Assembly: GCA_963802205.1 (NCBI GenBank)
Contig: CAWDHW010000016.1
Location: forward strand, 111,050-175,049
Length of the DNA stretch: 64,000 bases
DNA from: DYRB01 sp963802205
GTDB lineage: Bacteria > Pseudomonadota > Gammaproteobacteria > Chromatiales > Chromatiaceae
Direction: 5' to 3'
Shown: positions 35,481-44,805 of the stretch, one piece after another
Position numbering within the stretch: the stretch's first letter is position 1
Layout: each line of letters starts with the position of its first letter
Program-made: the position numbers and the translations under genes
Notes under the pieces: model-generated
What the model saw: the letters and a program-made list of their open reading frames with translations, nothing else
The model's database searches: none
What the model was told of the DNA's origin: nothing

Positions 35481-35743
35481 TTCAGCCCTGCGTCGGCGAT
35501 CAGGGCATTGCGGATGCCTAAGATCAGGGGTTTGGCCAGGGGCGGGCCGGCATTTGCCAACCCCTTCTCAGGTCCGGGTGCGACCCAAAGGGCCGGCAGA
35601 GCGAAGGCGCGGCGGGCCAGGATGGGGATGGACTGCACGGCGATGGTGACCTCGGGGGGCGCCCGGGGGGCAGGACAGGGCGGGCGGCAAGGGTGTGATT
35701 TTGTCGCAGTCGTGTCAAGGCACAGGTCCCTGACGCCCTTCAA
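35477..35743 (-). CDS. small ORF of unknown function upstream of znuC
   Basis: An 88-codon frame whose TGA overlaps the znuC ATG by four bases, a layout typical of coupled genes. The content is Pro/Ala-rich with the stretch APPEVTIAVQSIPILARRAF and LWVAPGPEKGL, faintly like the mature start and WVGPGLE loop of a ZnuA-type binding protein, but far too short for one. It could be a decayed znuA, a leader peptide, or a chance frame in GC-rich DNA. Low confidence. Confidence 0.3.
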   Translation of the reverse strand: MKGVRDLCLDTTATKSHPCRPPCPAPRAPPEVTIAVQSIPILARRAFALPALWVAPGPEKGLANAGPPLAKPLILGIRNALIADAGLK

Positions 35744-35748
35744 ACAGA

Positions 35749-35773
35749 GAGACCGACCCTGGGGGTCGGTCTC
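35749..35773 (-). terminator. intrinsic terminator of rpoH
   Basis: GAGACCGACC and GGTCGGTCTC form a perfect 10-base stem with loop CTGGG, 40 bases past the rpoH stop. On the minus strand it is followed by TCTGTTTG, a weak U-tract. Confidence 0.8.
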
Positions 35774-35812
35774 CTGTGCCGATCTTAAGGAGCCGCTTTG
35801 GCGTCGAGTGGA

Positions 35813-36652
35813 TCAGACGTCGAGCTGGGCGCGCATCTTGTTCATGGCATTTTTTTCGATCTGGCGGATGCGCTCCGCCGACACCCCGAACTGCTCGGCC
35901 AGTTCGTGCAGAGTCTGCTTCTTCTCACTCAGCCAGCGTGCCTTGAGAATGGTCTTGCTGCGCTCGTCGAGCCCGGAGAGAGCCGCGTAGAGGCGCTCGC
36001 GATCATCCTGCTCGGTGTCCTCCCGCTCCAGGCAGGCGGATGGTTCCATGCGCAGATCCGGCAGGTACGAGGAGGGCGCCGGAGGGCCCTCATCCTCGTC
36101 GCCCTCGCTGCCGTCGAAGGCCATATCCTGGTTGGACAGGCGGGCCTCCATCTGCAGAACCGTCTCGGGCTTGACCCCGAGGTCCGCGGCTACCGCCTCT
36201 ACCTCCGCACGGGTGAACCAACCCAGACGCTTCTTGGCGCTGCGCAGGTTAAAGAACAGCTTGCGCTGGGCCTTGGTAGTGGCGATCTTTACGATGCGCC
36301 AGTTGCGCAGGATGTACTCGTGGATTTCGGCGCGGATCCAGTGCACCGCAAACGAGACCAGACGTACCCCGACGTCCGGATCGAAGCGGCGCACCGCCTT
36401 CATCAGGCCCACGGTCCCCTCCTGGATCAGGTCCGGCAGGGGCAGACCATAGCCCAGGTAGCCCCGAGCGATGCGGATCACGAAGCGCAGGTGCGACAGG
36501 ACCATGCGCCGGGCCGCCTGCGTGTTGCCGTGGTCGCGCAACTGCATGGCCAGCTCGCGTTCCTCTTCGGGAGTGAGCATCGGGACCTGATAGGCAGCGC
36601 TGATATAGGCGTCGATGCTGCCAGTGGGCAAGACGGAAAGGTCTTTGGTCAT
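35813..36652 (-). CDS. rpoH: RNA polymerase heat-shock sigma factor RpoH (sigma-32)
   Basis: A 279-residue sigma-70 family protein. Region 1.2/2.1 starts SIDAYISAAYQVPMLTPEEE, region 2.2 is DLIQEGTVGLMKAVRRFDP, region 2.4 contains HWIRAEIHEYILRNWR. The RpoH box QRKLFFNLR near residue 131 distinguishes it from RpoD and RpoS. Region 4.2 ends LAEQFGVSAERIRQIEKNAM. Length is usual. It directs heat-shock transcription. It follows ftsX by 130 bases, the classical ftsY-ftsE-ftsX-rpoH arrangement of gammaproteobacteria. Confidence 0.97.
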   Translation of the reverse strand: MTKDLSVLPTGSIDAYISAAYQVPMLTPEEERELAMQLRDHGNTQAARRMVLSHLRFVIRIARGYLGYGLPLPDLIQEGTVGLMKAVRRFDPDVGVRLVSFAVHWIRAEIHEYILRNWRIVKIATTKAQRKLFFNLRSAKKRLGWFTRAEVEAVAADLGVKPETVLQMEARLSNQDMAFDGSEGDEDEGPPAPSSYLPDLRMEPSACLEREDTEQDDRERLYAALSGLDERSKTILKARWLSEKKQTLHELAEQFGVSAERIRQIEKNAMNKMRAQLDV

Positions 36653-36689
36653 GGCCGGTTACCTATTTCGCAGTAAAATTGTCGGAGAA

Positions 36690-36719
36690 ATGCTACCACC
36701 CCATGTGGGGGTTTGCCAA
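36690..36719 (-). promoter_or_regulatory. possible rpoH promoter
   Basis: On the minus strand TTGGCA (36714-36719) and TAGCAT (36690-36695) are 18 bases apart, 38 bases upstream of the rpoH start. The spacer carries a small CCCC/GGGG dyad. A separate promoter here is expected because rpoH is usually also transcribed apart from ftsX. Confidence 0.4.
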
Positions 36720-36782
36720 GTGTTTGTCCGGAGATTCGACGGCTTACGTGCCGAACAGTTCCCGCATGTCTTCGTTGGCGGA

Positions 36783-37745
36783 TCAGCGTGGCTCGCAGGC
36801 GGCCAAGTGGCGTCCGACGGCCAGCCAGGCCCCGATCAGGCCGAGCAGGGGGCCGCCGAGGAGTAGCGCCAGTAGGGCCGCCGGGTCGAGGCCAGCGAGG
36901 GGGAACTCTGTCCCGTAGAGACCGGCCAGTCGGGACACCGAGGCCTGGATCAAGCCCAGGGCTAGGGTTGCCAGGGCGGCGGCCAGGACACCCCCCAGGA
37001 ACCCGTACCAGACCCCCGCATACAGAAAGGGCCGGCGGATGAAGGCGTTGGTCGCGCCTACCAGGGCCAACAGCTCTATCTCGTTACGCCGGTTGGCCAC
37101 CTCCAGCCGGAGGGTGTTTCCCACCACCAGGAGCACGGCCATGGCAAGCAGGGCCGCCAGCAGAATGGACGCCTGCCCGGCCAGGTCGATGAGGGCGTGC
37201 AGGCGCCGGACCCAGGCGCTGTCCAGGCGTACCGCCTCCACCTCCGGCAGCCCCGCCAATGCCTTGCGCAGGGCCTCCAGTGCCCGGGGGTCGGCGGCGG
37301 CCGCCGCCTTTGGCATCAGGGCCAGGACTGTGGGCAAGGGGTTATCCGGGAGCAGGTCCAGGGCACTGGCGAGATCACTCTGGGCGCGCAGTTCCGCCAA
37401 GCCCTCGGCAGGGGTGATGACGCGCACCTGCGCCAGTTCCGACCGCTGACCCAAGCGGCTCGCCAGCGCGTTGATCCGCGCCCGATCGACCCCGGGAGCG
37501 ATGAAGACTGACATGGCCGTATCCTGCTGCCACCCCTGTGCCAGTCGGGCGAGATTGCGGGTCGCCAGGTGCAGGCTGGCGGGTAGGGCCAGCGCGATAC
37601 CCACCATCGCCACTGTGAGCAGTGTGGCCAGGCGTGCCCGGGCCAGGTCACCCAGGCTCACCAGGGCGCTACGCTCGTGCTGACTGAACCAGGCGGAGAC
37701 AGCCGAGCCCGGTCGGCGCAGGGGGCTGCGGCTGGGCTTTGCCAC
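36783..37745 (-). CDS. ftsX: cell-division ABC permease FtsX
   Basis: A 320-residue protein with a cytosolic N-terminus, one helix (LATLLTVAMVGIALALPASLHL), a periplasmic domain (SVFIAPGVDRARINALASRL, ITPAEGLAELRA), and three C-terminal helices with the conserved LEVANRRNEIELLALVGATNAFIRRPFLY loop. FtsEX activates septal peptidoglycan hydrolases and helps divisome assembly. The start lies two bases after the ftsE stop. Confidence 0.95.
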   Translation of the reverse strand: MAKPSRSPLRRPGSAVSAWFSQHERSALVSLGDLARARLATLLTVAMVGIALALPASLHLATRNLARLAQGWQQDTAMSVFIAPGVDRARINALASRLGQRSELAQVRVITPAEGLAELRAQSDLASALDLLPDNPLPTVLALMPKAAAAADPRALEALRKALAGLPEVEAVRLDSAWVRRLHALIDLAGQASILLAALLAMAVLLVVGNTLRLEVANRRNEIELLALVGATNAFIRRPFLYAGVWYGFLGGVLAAALATLALGLIQASVSRLAGLYGTEFPLAGLDPAALLALLLGGPLLGLIGAWLAVGRHLAACEPR

Positions 37746-37747
37746 GG

Positions 37748-38416
37748 CTACCAGATCCCCGAATCGACCGCCAACCGGCCCTCGTGCAGGGTCAGGGTGC
37801 GCAACGGCATGGCGGTGATGAGCCCGAGGTCGTGGGTGGCGATGAGCAGGGTCACGCCGACCTGATGGAAGCGGCGGAAGAGCTGCATGATCTCCCGGGC
37901 CAGGTCCGGGTCCAGGTTGCCGGTGGGCTCGTCGGCGATGATGACTGAGGGGTGCCCGACCACGGCCCGGGCTATGCCCACCCGCTGCTGCTCGCCGCCG
38001 GACAGGGCGGTGGGCAGGCAGCGTTCCTTGCCCAGGAGCCCGACCTGATCCAGGGCGGCGCGCACCCGTCGCCCGATCTCGCCGCGGCTCATGCTGGTCA
38101 CCGCCAGGGGCAGGGCGACGTTGTCGAAGATGCTGCGGTCCGGGAGCAGGTGGTGGTCCTGGAAGATAATGCCCAGCTCGCGCCGGTAGTAGGGGATCTG
38201 GCGGCGGGGGATGCCGGCGAGGTCGCGGCCATTGACGCTGACGCTGCCCCGGGTTGGGCGCTCCATCAGGCCCACCAGGCGCAGCAGGGTGCTCTTGCCT
38301 GCACCGGAGCGCCCGGTGAGGAAGGCCATCTCGCCGCCCTCCAGCTCGAAGCTCAAGTCCGCCAGGGCCTCGCCCCGCTCCGGGTAGCGCTTGGTGACGT
38401 GGTCGAAACGGATCAC
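37748..38416 (-). CDS. ftsE: cell-division ATPase FtsE
   Basis: A 222-residue ABC ATPase beginning MIRFDHVTKRYPERGEALADLSFE. Walker A GRSGAGKSTLLRL, Q-loop GIIFQDHHLLPDRSIFDNVALPL, signature LSGGEQQRVGIARA, Walker B VIIADEPTGNLDP and H-loop ATHDLGLI are all intact. Partner of FtsX at the septum. 27 bases downstream of ftsY in the same operon. Confidence 0.96.
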   Translation of the reverse strand: MIRFDHVTKRYPERGEALADLSFELEGGEMAFLTGRSGAGKSTLLRLVGLMERPTRGSVSVNGRDLAGIPRRQIPYYRRELGIIFQDHHLLPDRSIFDNVALPLAVTSMSRGEIGRRVRAALDQVGLLGKERCLPTALSGGEQQRVGIARAVVGHPSVIIADEPTGNLDPDLAREIMQLFRRFHQVGVTLLIATHDLGLITAMPLRTLTLHEGRLAVDSGIW

Positions 38417-38443
38417 GGGCTTACACCTGAAGCGTCGTCGGGG

Positions 38444-39448
38444 TCAGGAGCCAAGCAGGGCCTCGACGAACTCATCGGCATCGAAGGCGCGCAGGTCCTC
38501 GATGGCCTCGCCGATGCCGATGAAACGGATGGGGGTCTTGAGGCGCCCGGCGATGGCGAACAGGATGCCGCCCTTGGCGGTGCCGTCGAGCTTGGTCAGG
38601 GTGATTCCGGTGAGCCCGACGGCCTGATTGAACTGGACTGCCTGGTTCAGGGCGTTCTGGCCCGTGGTGGCATCCACCACCAGCATCACCTCGTGGGGGG
38701 CCTGGGGGTCGAGCTTCTTCAGGACACGAGCGATCTTGGTCAACTCGTCCATGAGGTTGGACTTGGTGTGCAGGCGCCCGGCGGTGTCGGCAATCAGCAC
38801 ATCCACCCCGCGTGCGGTGGCCGCCTGGAGGGCATCGAAGATCACCGAGGCCGAGTCGGCCCCGGACTGCTGGGAGATCACAGGCACCGCGTTGCGCTCC
38901 CCCCAGGTCTGGAGCTGCTCGACCGCGGCGGCGCGGAAGGTGTCCCCGGCGGCGAGCATGACGCTGTTGCCCTCCGCCTGGAGGCGACGGGCGAGCTTGC
39001 CGATGGTGGTGGTCTTACCGGCCCCATTGACACCGACCATCAGGATCACCTGGGGCCGCCCCGGCTGTGCCGAGGTCACCGGGGCCGCCGCGGGGGCGGC
39101 GCAGGGGGCGAGCACGGCGCGCAGTTCGGCCTTGAGCGCCCGCATCAGGTCCTCCTGGGTGGCAAGCCCGGCCTGGCGGGAGGTGGCACGCAGATTGGCG
39201 ACGACGCGGCCGGTGACCTCCACCCCCAGGTCGGCGGTGAGGAGCAGGGACTCCAGGTCCTCGAACAGTGTCTCATCGACCCGTCGCCCGCCGCTCAACA
39301 GTTCCCGCAGGCCAGACCCGAGTTGGGTACGGGTGCGCGCCAGGCCATCCTTGAGGCGGGCGAACAGGCCGCGCGGCTGTTCCGGCGACGTTGCCGCCGT
39401 TGCGGGTGCCGCGGCCGATTCGCCGCGCTTCTTGCCGAAACCGAACAT
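38444..39448 (-). CDS. ftsY: signal recognition particle receptor FtsY
   Basis: A 334-residue GTPase with NG domains: N domain (LFARLKDGLARTRTQLGSGL), G1 GVNGAGKTTTIGKLA, DTFRAAAVEQL, DTAGRLH, TKLDGTAKGG and the C-terminal GIGEAIEDLRAFDADEFVEALL. The ATG at 39448 starts MFGFGKKRGE as usual; a longer frame to 39529 is not conserved. The acidic A domain is very short, about 25 residues. It docks SRP-ribosome complexes at the membrane. Confidence 0.96.
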   Translation of the reverse strand: MFGFGKKRGESAAAPATAATSPEQPRGLFARLKDGLARTRTQLGSGLRELLSGGRRVDETLFEDLESLLLTADLGVEVTGRVVANLRATSRQAGLATQEDLMRALKAELRAVLAPCAAPAAAPVTSAQPGRPQVILMVGVNGAGKTTTIGKLARRLQAEGNSVMLAAGDTFRAAAVEQLQTWGERNAVPVISQQSGADSASVIFDALQAATARGVDVLIADTAGRLHTKSNLMDELTKIARVLKKLDPQAPHEVMLVVDATTGQNALNQAVQFNQAVGLTGITLTKLDGTAKGGILFAIAGRLKTPIRFIGIGEAIEDLRAFDADEFVEALLGS

Positions 39449-39638
39449 CTGCCATGCACCTCGCGTCGGGGACTTCGGGGTAATGCCGTGGGGGTGAAAA
39501 AGACCAACGTCAGCCAGGCATGCTAGCAAAAGCGCAGCGGCACGTCCCCGGCGTCACGCATCGCCCGGCTGGAGCAGGCACCAACACAACATCCTGTCAG
39601 GGCCGACCCTCGCCCTTTCTGGGGATGACGTGCGGCGC

Positions 39639-40553
39639 TCAGGCGGTCGGGCGAGGGCGTGCAACGATGAGGCGGAAATCGCTGTTCAGCACGCCGGTTG
39701 CCACCAAGCGCTGGTCCAGCGCCACCGCCCGTTCGATGATGGTCTGGTGGGAGGTGTCGTCGGGGTTGAAGTTGTTGATGATGCTCGGGTCAAAAATGAG
39801 GTGCAGCAGTGTGCCACCGATGGGCACATCCATGACCAGATGGAAGTGTTCCTGCAAGAATGCATGCAGTTCACCGGAGCGCACAGCCTCCGATGGGTCC
39901 ATGGCGATCATGTCGGCGACGGCGGGACGCGTCACTTCGTACAGCCGGCCGCTGTCTGCACGCTGGCGCAGTGGCTCTGGCACTTCGCGGGTCAGGAAGT
40001 CGTTGGCGTATGCCAATTGCGCGTCGGTCCATTGAAATCGGGTGGGTCCGAAGAAGTCGAGCGTCACCAGGTAGCCATCTGGCCTCAAGCAGCGGAATAT
40101 GCCAGCGACCATGGTCTCCAGCTGCTCCACATGGTGCAGGGCCGCCTTGGCAAAGACGACATCGCAACATGCCGTTCCGTAGTCGCCTTGGTTGACATTG
40201 CCAACCCGGTAGTCCAGTCGTTCAGCCAAGGCACCGCGTGCGGCGCGGGCCGCGTTCACACGCTCGGCGGTCATGTCGATGCCGAGCATGGAACGGAAGG
40301 CGCCCTGCTCGACCAAGGTCCGCTCGGTGCTGCCATCGCCGCAGCACAGGCTGATCGCGTGCGCGTGGGCAAACGCCGGGAAGTGCGTGTGGATGTGGTC
40401 GAAGGGCGAGATCGCGCGACCGCCGAACAGCCGTTGCTGCAGCAGGGCTCGCAGGTAGGGGTGTTCGCTCCATTCCGTCCAGCGGTGCGGGTTGTCCAGG
40501 CGGCGTTGCTGCCAGGCTGCCCAATGCTCGGTGGTGGCGTTCTGTTGGGTCAT
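39639..40553 (-). CDS. class I SAM-dependent methyltransferase
   Basis: A 304-residue protein with a Rossmann methyltransferase core: motif I SLCCGDGSTERTLVEQG near residue 70, the acidic end of strand 2 GIDMTAERV, and CDVVFAKAALHHVEQL for motif IV-V. The start at 40553 (MTQQNATTEHWAAW) is preferred over an extension to 40637 that lacks conservation-like features. The substrate is unknown; an HW/EW-rich N-terminus (WTEWSEHPYLRALLQQRLFGG) is reminiscent of methyltransferases acting on sugars or small molecules in surface-polymer clusters. It is divergent from the helicase gene at 40801. Confidence 0.8.
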   Translation of the reverse strand: MTQQNATTEHWAAWQQRRLDNPHRWTEWSEHPYLRALLQQRLFGGRAISPFDHIHTHFPAFAHAHAISLCCGDGSTERTLVEQGAFRSMLGIDMTAERVNAARAARGALAERLDYRVGNVNQGDYGTACCDVVFAKAALHHVEQLETMVAGIFRCLRPDGYLVTLDFFGPTRFQWTDAQLAYANDFLTREVPEPLRQRADSGRLYEVTRPAVADMIAMDPSEAVRSGELHAFLQEHFHLVMDVPIGGTLLHLIFDPSIINNFNPDDTSHQTIIERAVALDQRLVATGVLNSDFRLIVARPRPTA

Positions 40554-40800
40554 GGTGGGTGTCACTTTAAGGTGAGCGGGGCCGCCGGAATGGCCCGTGC
40601 GGCCATGTCGAGGGGCTGGGAAATTCGAGGGTCGCAATTTGCGGCATTATGTGGCAACCGGGCATGATTCGGCGCGTCTGTACGGATCGCGTCCAGCCGC
40701 TTCAATTTGAAGCGCGCGATCCGACGGCCACCAGGCTCAGCTTTTGAGCCACCCCCCTCCCTAAACTCCACTCCCGGGTACAGTACTGGGGGGCGAGGCG

Positions 40801-43233
40801 ATGGGTAGGACAATCGGCGACGTGGCAGCGGGTCAGATGGGGCCAATCGAGCCATTGGGCGAGGCGGGTCCGTCGGGGCTCGACCCCTTGGTGGCCCGGC
40901 TCAAGGGGCGCTATGGGGAACGCATCAGCGGCGAACTGGTTCAACCGGCCATCCCCGCTCGCTACGCGGCCCTGCCCCCGGGGCTGCACCTCGGATTGAC
41001 CAAGGCCCTGAGTGCCCGTGGGGTGGATCGGCTCTACAGCCATCAGCGGGCGGTTTGGGATCTGGTGCGCGCCGGTCGGCACGCCGTCGTTGCCACACCC
41101 ACGGCCTCGGGCAAGACCCTCTGCTACAACCTGCCGGTGCTCAATGGGGTGCTTGCCGGTGGGGCCAAGGCCCTGTACCTCTTCCCCACCAAGGCCTTGG
41201 CCCAGGATCAGGTAGCCGAGCTGCTGGAGCTGAACCGTGCCGCGGACTTGGGTGTCCGCGCCTTCACCTTCGATGGGGACACCCCGGGAGACGCCCGCAA
41301 GGCGGTGCGCACCCGCGGTGACATCGTGGTCTCTAACCCCGATATGCTCCATCAGGCGATCCTGCCCCACCATACCAAGTGGGCGCAGTTCTTCGAGGGC
41401 CTCCAGTTCGTGGTGGTGGACGAACTGCACGGTTACCGCGGTGTCTTCGGTTCCCACGTGGCCAATGTCCTACGCCGCTTGCGGCGGGTCTGCCGCTTCT
41501 ACGGGACAGATCCGCGCTTCATCTTCGCCTCTGCCACCATCGCCAATCCCGGGGAGCTGGCGGGTCGCCTGGTGGGCGAGCCGGTGTCAGCGGTGACGGA
41601 GAGTGGCGCCCCGCAGGGGGAGCGACACCTGCTGCTGTGGAACCCGCCGGTGATCAATCCGGATCTGGGCATCCGCGCCTCGGCCCGGTCCCAGACCACC
41701 CGCATCGCCCGGGCGGCCCTGCGCGCGGGGCTCAAGGCCATCGTCTTCGCCGGTTCCCGGCTCCAGGTCGAGGTCATCACCAAGTACCTGAAAGACGCCT
41801 TTGACCGGGACCCGCGTCGCCCGCCCCAGATCCTGGCCTACCGCGGCGGCTATCTTCCCAGCGAACGCCGCGCTGCGGAACGGGCCATGCGCGCGGGCGA
41901 GATCGGGGTGGTGGTGAGCACCTCGGCCCTGGAACTGGGGGTGGACATCGGGTCCCTGGACGTGGCTATCTTGAACGGCTATCCCGGCAGCGTCGCCGCC
42001 ACCTGGCAGCGCCTGGGACGGGCCGGGCGACGCCTGCGCCCGTCCTTGGGCGTCCTGGTGGCCAGCAGCGACCCCCTGGACCAGTATCTGGTGCGTCATC
42101 CGGAGCACTTCCTCGGGGCCGGACCCGAGCACGCCCGCATCCATCCGGACCAGCTCCTGATCCTGCTGGACCATGTCCGCTGCGCCGCCTTCGAGCTGCC
42201 CTTCACCGAGGGCGAGCGGTTCGGCGACGAGGACTTGGGCGAGATGCTCGGCTACCTGGTCGGCGAGGGCATACTCCAGCGCCAGGGCGGGCGCTGGTAC
42301 TGGGTGGCGGACAGCTACCCGGCCAACGCCGTGTCCCTGCGCTCGGTGGCCGAGGGCAACTTCGTGGTCATCGACGCCGATGCCGGCGGCGGCCGGGTCC
42401 TGGCCGAGGTGGACTGGACCAGTGCCCCCAGCACCCTCTACGAGGGGGCCATCTATATGATTCAGGCCCGCCCCTACCAGGTGGAACATCTGGACTGGGT
42501 GGGGCGCAAGGCCTTCGTGCGGGCGACCAACGCCGACTACTACACCGACGCCATCGACTACACGCGGCTGAAGATCCTCGACCGCTTCGAGGCCGCACCG
42601 CGTGCCACTGGGCTCGCTGCCCATGGCGAGGTCCATCTGGTGCGCCGCTTCCCCGGCTACAAGAAGATCCGCTACTACACCCACGACAACATCGGCTACG
42701 GCAACATCAACCTGCCTGACCAGGAACTGCACACCACGGCGGTCTGGTGGCAGGCCGATCCCAAGGCCCTGGAGTCGGCCCTGCCCCAGCGCCAACTCGC
42801 TATCGAGGGCTTCCTCGGTGCCGCCTATGCCCTACACCACGTCGCCGCCCTGCACGCCATGGCGGAGCTGCGCGACCTGGGGCGCGCCGTGGGGGACGGG
42901 GAGGGGGCCTGGTCGGCGGTGGTGGGGCCCGATGGGCGGGGGCAGCTCAAGGCGGCGGAGGGGGGAGAGGCGGACCTACCTGGGGGCTTCGAGCCGACCC
43001 TGTTTCTCTACGACAACTACCCGGGTGGGATCGGGCATTCGGCACCGCTTTACGATGCCGCACCGCGCCTGGTAGCGGCGGCCCTGGACCTGGTGACCGG
43101 CTGCCCCTGCCCGGCAGGTTGCCCCGCCTGCGTCGGGCCCGTACTCCCCGGGGATGAGGATCGACCCATCAGTCCCAAGGGCGCCGCAACGACGGTCCTT
43201 ACCCTGCTGGATGGGGGGTGTCATGGGCTTTAA
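40801..43233 (+). CDS. MrfA-like DEAD/DEAH-box helicase with C-terminal zinc-binding domain
   Basis: An 810-residue SF2 helicase. Motif I TPTASGKTLCYNLPV near residue 100, motif II VVVDELHGYRG near 206, SATIANP (motif III), VVVSTSALELGVDIG and WQRLGRAGRR (motif VI). The C-terminus has a large extra domain (DUF1998/MZB) ending in the four-cysteine cluster CPCPAGCPACVGP near 770. This layout matches B. subtilis MrfA (YprA), a 3'-5' DNA helicase for excision of mitomycin-type adducts and cross-links. The next gene overlaps its end and encodes a MrfB-like exonuclease, which supports the call. Confidence 0.9.
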   Translation: MGRTIGDVAAGQMGPIEPLGEAGPSGLDPLVARLKGRYGERISGELVQPAIPARYAALPPGLHLGLTKALSARGVDRLYSHQRAVWDLVRAGRHAVVATPTASGKTLCYNLPVLNGVLAGGAKALYLFPTKALAQDQVAELLELNRAADLGVRAFTFDGDTPGDARKAVRTRGDIVVSNPDMLHQAILPHHTKWAQFFEGLQFVVVDELHGYRGVFGSHVANVLRRLRRVCRFYGTDPRFIFASATIANPGELAGRLVGEPVSAVTESGAPQGERHLLLWNPPVINPDLGIRASARSQTTRIARAALRAGLKAIVFAGSRLQVEVITKYLKDAFDRDPRRPPQILAYRGGYLPSERRAAERAMRAGEIGVVVSTSALELGVDIGSLDVAILNGYPGSVAATWQRLGRAGRRLRPSLGVLVASSDPLDQYLVRHPEHFLGAGPEHARIHPDQLLILLDHVRCAAFELPFTEGERFGDEDLGEMLGYLVGEGILQRQGGRWYWVADSYPANAVSLRSVAEGNFVVIDADAGGGRVLAEVDWTSAPSTLYEGAIYMIQARPYQVEHLDWVGRKAFVRATNADYYTDAIDYTRLKILDRFEAAPRATGLAAHGEVHLVRRFPGYKKIRYYTHDNIGYGNINLPDQELHTTAVWWQADPKALESALPQRQLAIEGFLGAAYALHHVAALHAMAELRDLGRAVGDGEGAWSAVVGPDGRGQLKAAEGGEADLPGGFEPTLFLYDNYPGGIGHSAPLYDAAPRLVAAALDLVTGCPCPAGCPACVGPVLPGDEDRPISPKGAATTVLTLLDGGCHGL

Positions 43234-44593
43234 AGAACGCCTGCTGCGGGTACGGGGAGAGGCGCCGCCGGACCGACCTGAAGCCACTCCAACCGTGCCC
43301 GGTCTGGGGGAGCGTCTGGCCCGGCTACAGGTCGCCCGGCGTTCAGTTCACGGGGGCTCAGGGCTGCAGGTCGCCGCGGACTCCGAGGTCCTGGCGCAGG
43401 CCATCAACGGCGAGGTCCTGGTACCCGGCCTGGTGCGGGTCGAACACCGCGTCCCGCTCTCCCTGGGCCATGGCCGGATCGCCTTGGGAGACGGGCTCGC
43501 CGCCCTGCCTGGATTGCTACCCGAGGGGGCGGGTGACAAGGCCAAAGACCCGGCGGGCTGGCGCTTGCTGGACACCGAGACCAGCGGTCTGGCGGGCGGG
43601 ACAGGGACCTGGATCTTCGCGTGTGGCATCGGGCGGATCGAAGGCGCGGTACTGGTCCTGGAGCAATTCGTCCTCGCCCGGCTGGATGCCGAGGCCCCCT
43701 TCCTGGCGGCGATCGCCGCCGCCCTGTCCGGCGCGAGCCTCCTGGTGACCTACAATGGCAAGTCCTTCGACCTGCCCCTCCTGGCCACCCGCCTGGGACT
43801 TACCGCCAGGGATGGCGGGTATGTCGGCCATGCAGGAGCAATGGCCGACAAAGGGCTGGGGGACGCCCCCGTCCTCGCCGGTCTCCCCTCGCGCCTCGCA
43901 GGGCTCACCCACCTCGACCTGCTCCATCCCCTCCGGCGCGCCTTCGCCCCGGTGTGGCCAGACTGCCGGTTGGCCACCGCCGAGGCCAGGCTCCTCAAGC
44001 TGGTGCGCTACGGTGACCTGCCGGGGTCCCAGGCCCCGGCGGCCTGGCTGGACTGGCTCAGGTGCGGGCGTGCCCAACCCCTGGCCAAGGTCCTGAGCCA
44101 CAACCGTCTGGACCTCCTGTCCTTGGCTTCCCTCGGCGCCCCCCTGGCCCTGACCCTGCGTGACCCGGCCCGAACCGGTGCCGATCCCGCCGCCGTTGCC
44201 GCCTGGCACCGCGACCGCGGCGATCCGGCCCGAGCCCTGGGCGTGCTGGAGGCCAATCGCCATGTCCTGGCCGCGCCCGGCCTGCTGGAACTGGCGCGGC
44301 TGCGCCTTCGGAACGGCGACCTGACCGGTGCCCAGGCCCTGTGGGAACCCTTGGCGGAGGGTGGAGAGCCACATGCCATCAATGCACTTGCCAAGCTGTA
44401 CGAGCACCGTCTGGGCGACCCGGCCCATGCCCTGGTTCTGGCACGGCGCCTGCCCCCGGGGGAGGAACGCGAGCGGCGCTGTCGGCGGCTGCTGGGGCGG
44501 CTGGAAGGGGGGGCCGGGCCACCTCTGGAGTTGGCACGGATGCCCGACAGGGCATTCGAGATTGGGCAAGAATTCGCTACGACCTCCCCGTAG
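43223..44593 (+). CDS. MrfB/YprB-like DEDD 3'-5' exonuclease with TPR-like tail
   Basis: A 456-residue protein whose ATG overlaps the helicase stop by 11 bases. An RNase H-like exonuclease domain has LLDTETSGLAGG (Asp-x-Glu) near residue 115, LVTYNGKSFDLPLLATRL near 175, and LSHNRLDLLSLA near 293, giving the DEDD metal ligands. The tail is a helical repeat region (RALGVLEANRHVLAAPGLLELARLRLRNGDLTGAQALW). This is the architecture of YprB/MrfB, partner of MrfA in UvrABC-independent repair of DNA cross-links. A two-gene repair unit is inferred from family and overlap. Confidence 0.85.
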   Translation: MGFKERLLRVRGEAPPDRPEATPTVPGLGERLARLQVARRSVHGGSGLQVAADSEVLAQAINGEVLVPGLVRVEHRVPLSLGHGRIALGDGLAALPGLLPEGAGDKAKDPAGWRLLDTETSGLAGGTGTWIFACGIGRIEGAVLVLEQFVLARLDAEAPFLAAIAAALSGASLLVTYNGKSFDLPLLATRLGLTARDGGYVGHAGAMADKGLGDAPVLAGLPSRLAGLTHLDLLHPLRRAFAPVWPDCRLATAEARLLKLVRYGDLPGSQAPAAWLDWLRCGRAQPLAKVLSHNRLDLLSLASLGAPLALTLRDPARTGADPAAVAAWHRDRGDPARALGVLEANRHVLAAPGLLELARLRLRNGDLTGAQALWEPLAEGGEPHAINALAKLYEHRLGDPAHALVLARRLPPGEERERRCRRLLGRLEGGAGPPLELARMPDRAFEIGQEFATTSP

Positions 44594-44697
44594 CCCGGAT
44601 GGAGCATAAGCGGAATCCGGGTGCAGCGCATCGGAATCACTATAGATCAATTAGTTACCGCTGAAACCTGGATTCCGCTGCGCTCCATCCAGGCTAC
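44590..44697. repeat. large intergenic inverted repeat (CCCGGATGGAGC type)
   Basis: Left arm at 44590-44621 (GTAGCCCGGATGGAGC...GCGGAATCCGGG) is matched in inverse by the right arm at 44666-44697 (CCTGGATTCCGCTGCGCTCC...GGCTAC), around a 44-base AT-rich centre. It is a common extragenic element type. Nearby, GTCCCGGCA and TGCCGGGAC at 44731-44752 form another hairpin. Both lie between convergent genes. Confidence 0.75.
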
Positions 44698-44805
44698 CAC
44701 TATTGAGGCCGGCGCCAACTTACCGCCGTCGTCCCGGCAGGGATGCCGGGACCCAGTGCCAGGGACGGTAACCGCGCACCAGCCCCCATCTTGCGAACGA
44801 CAACG

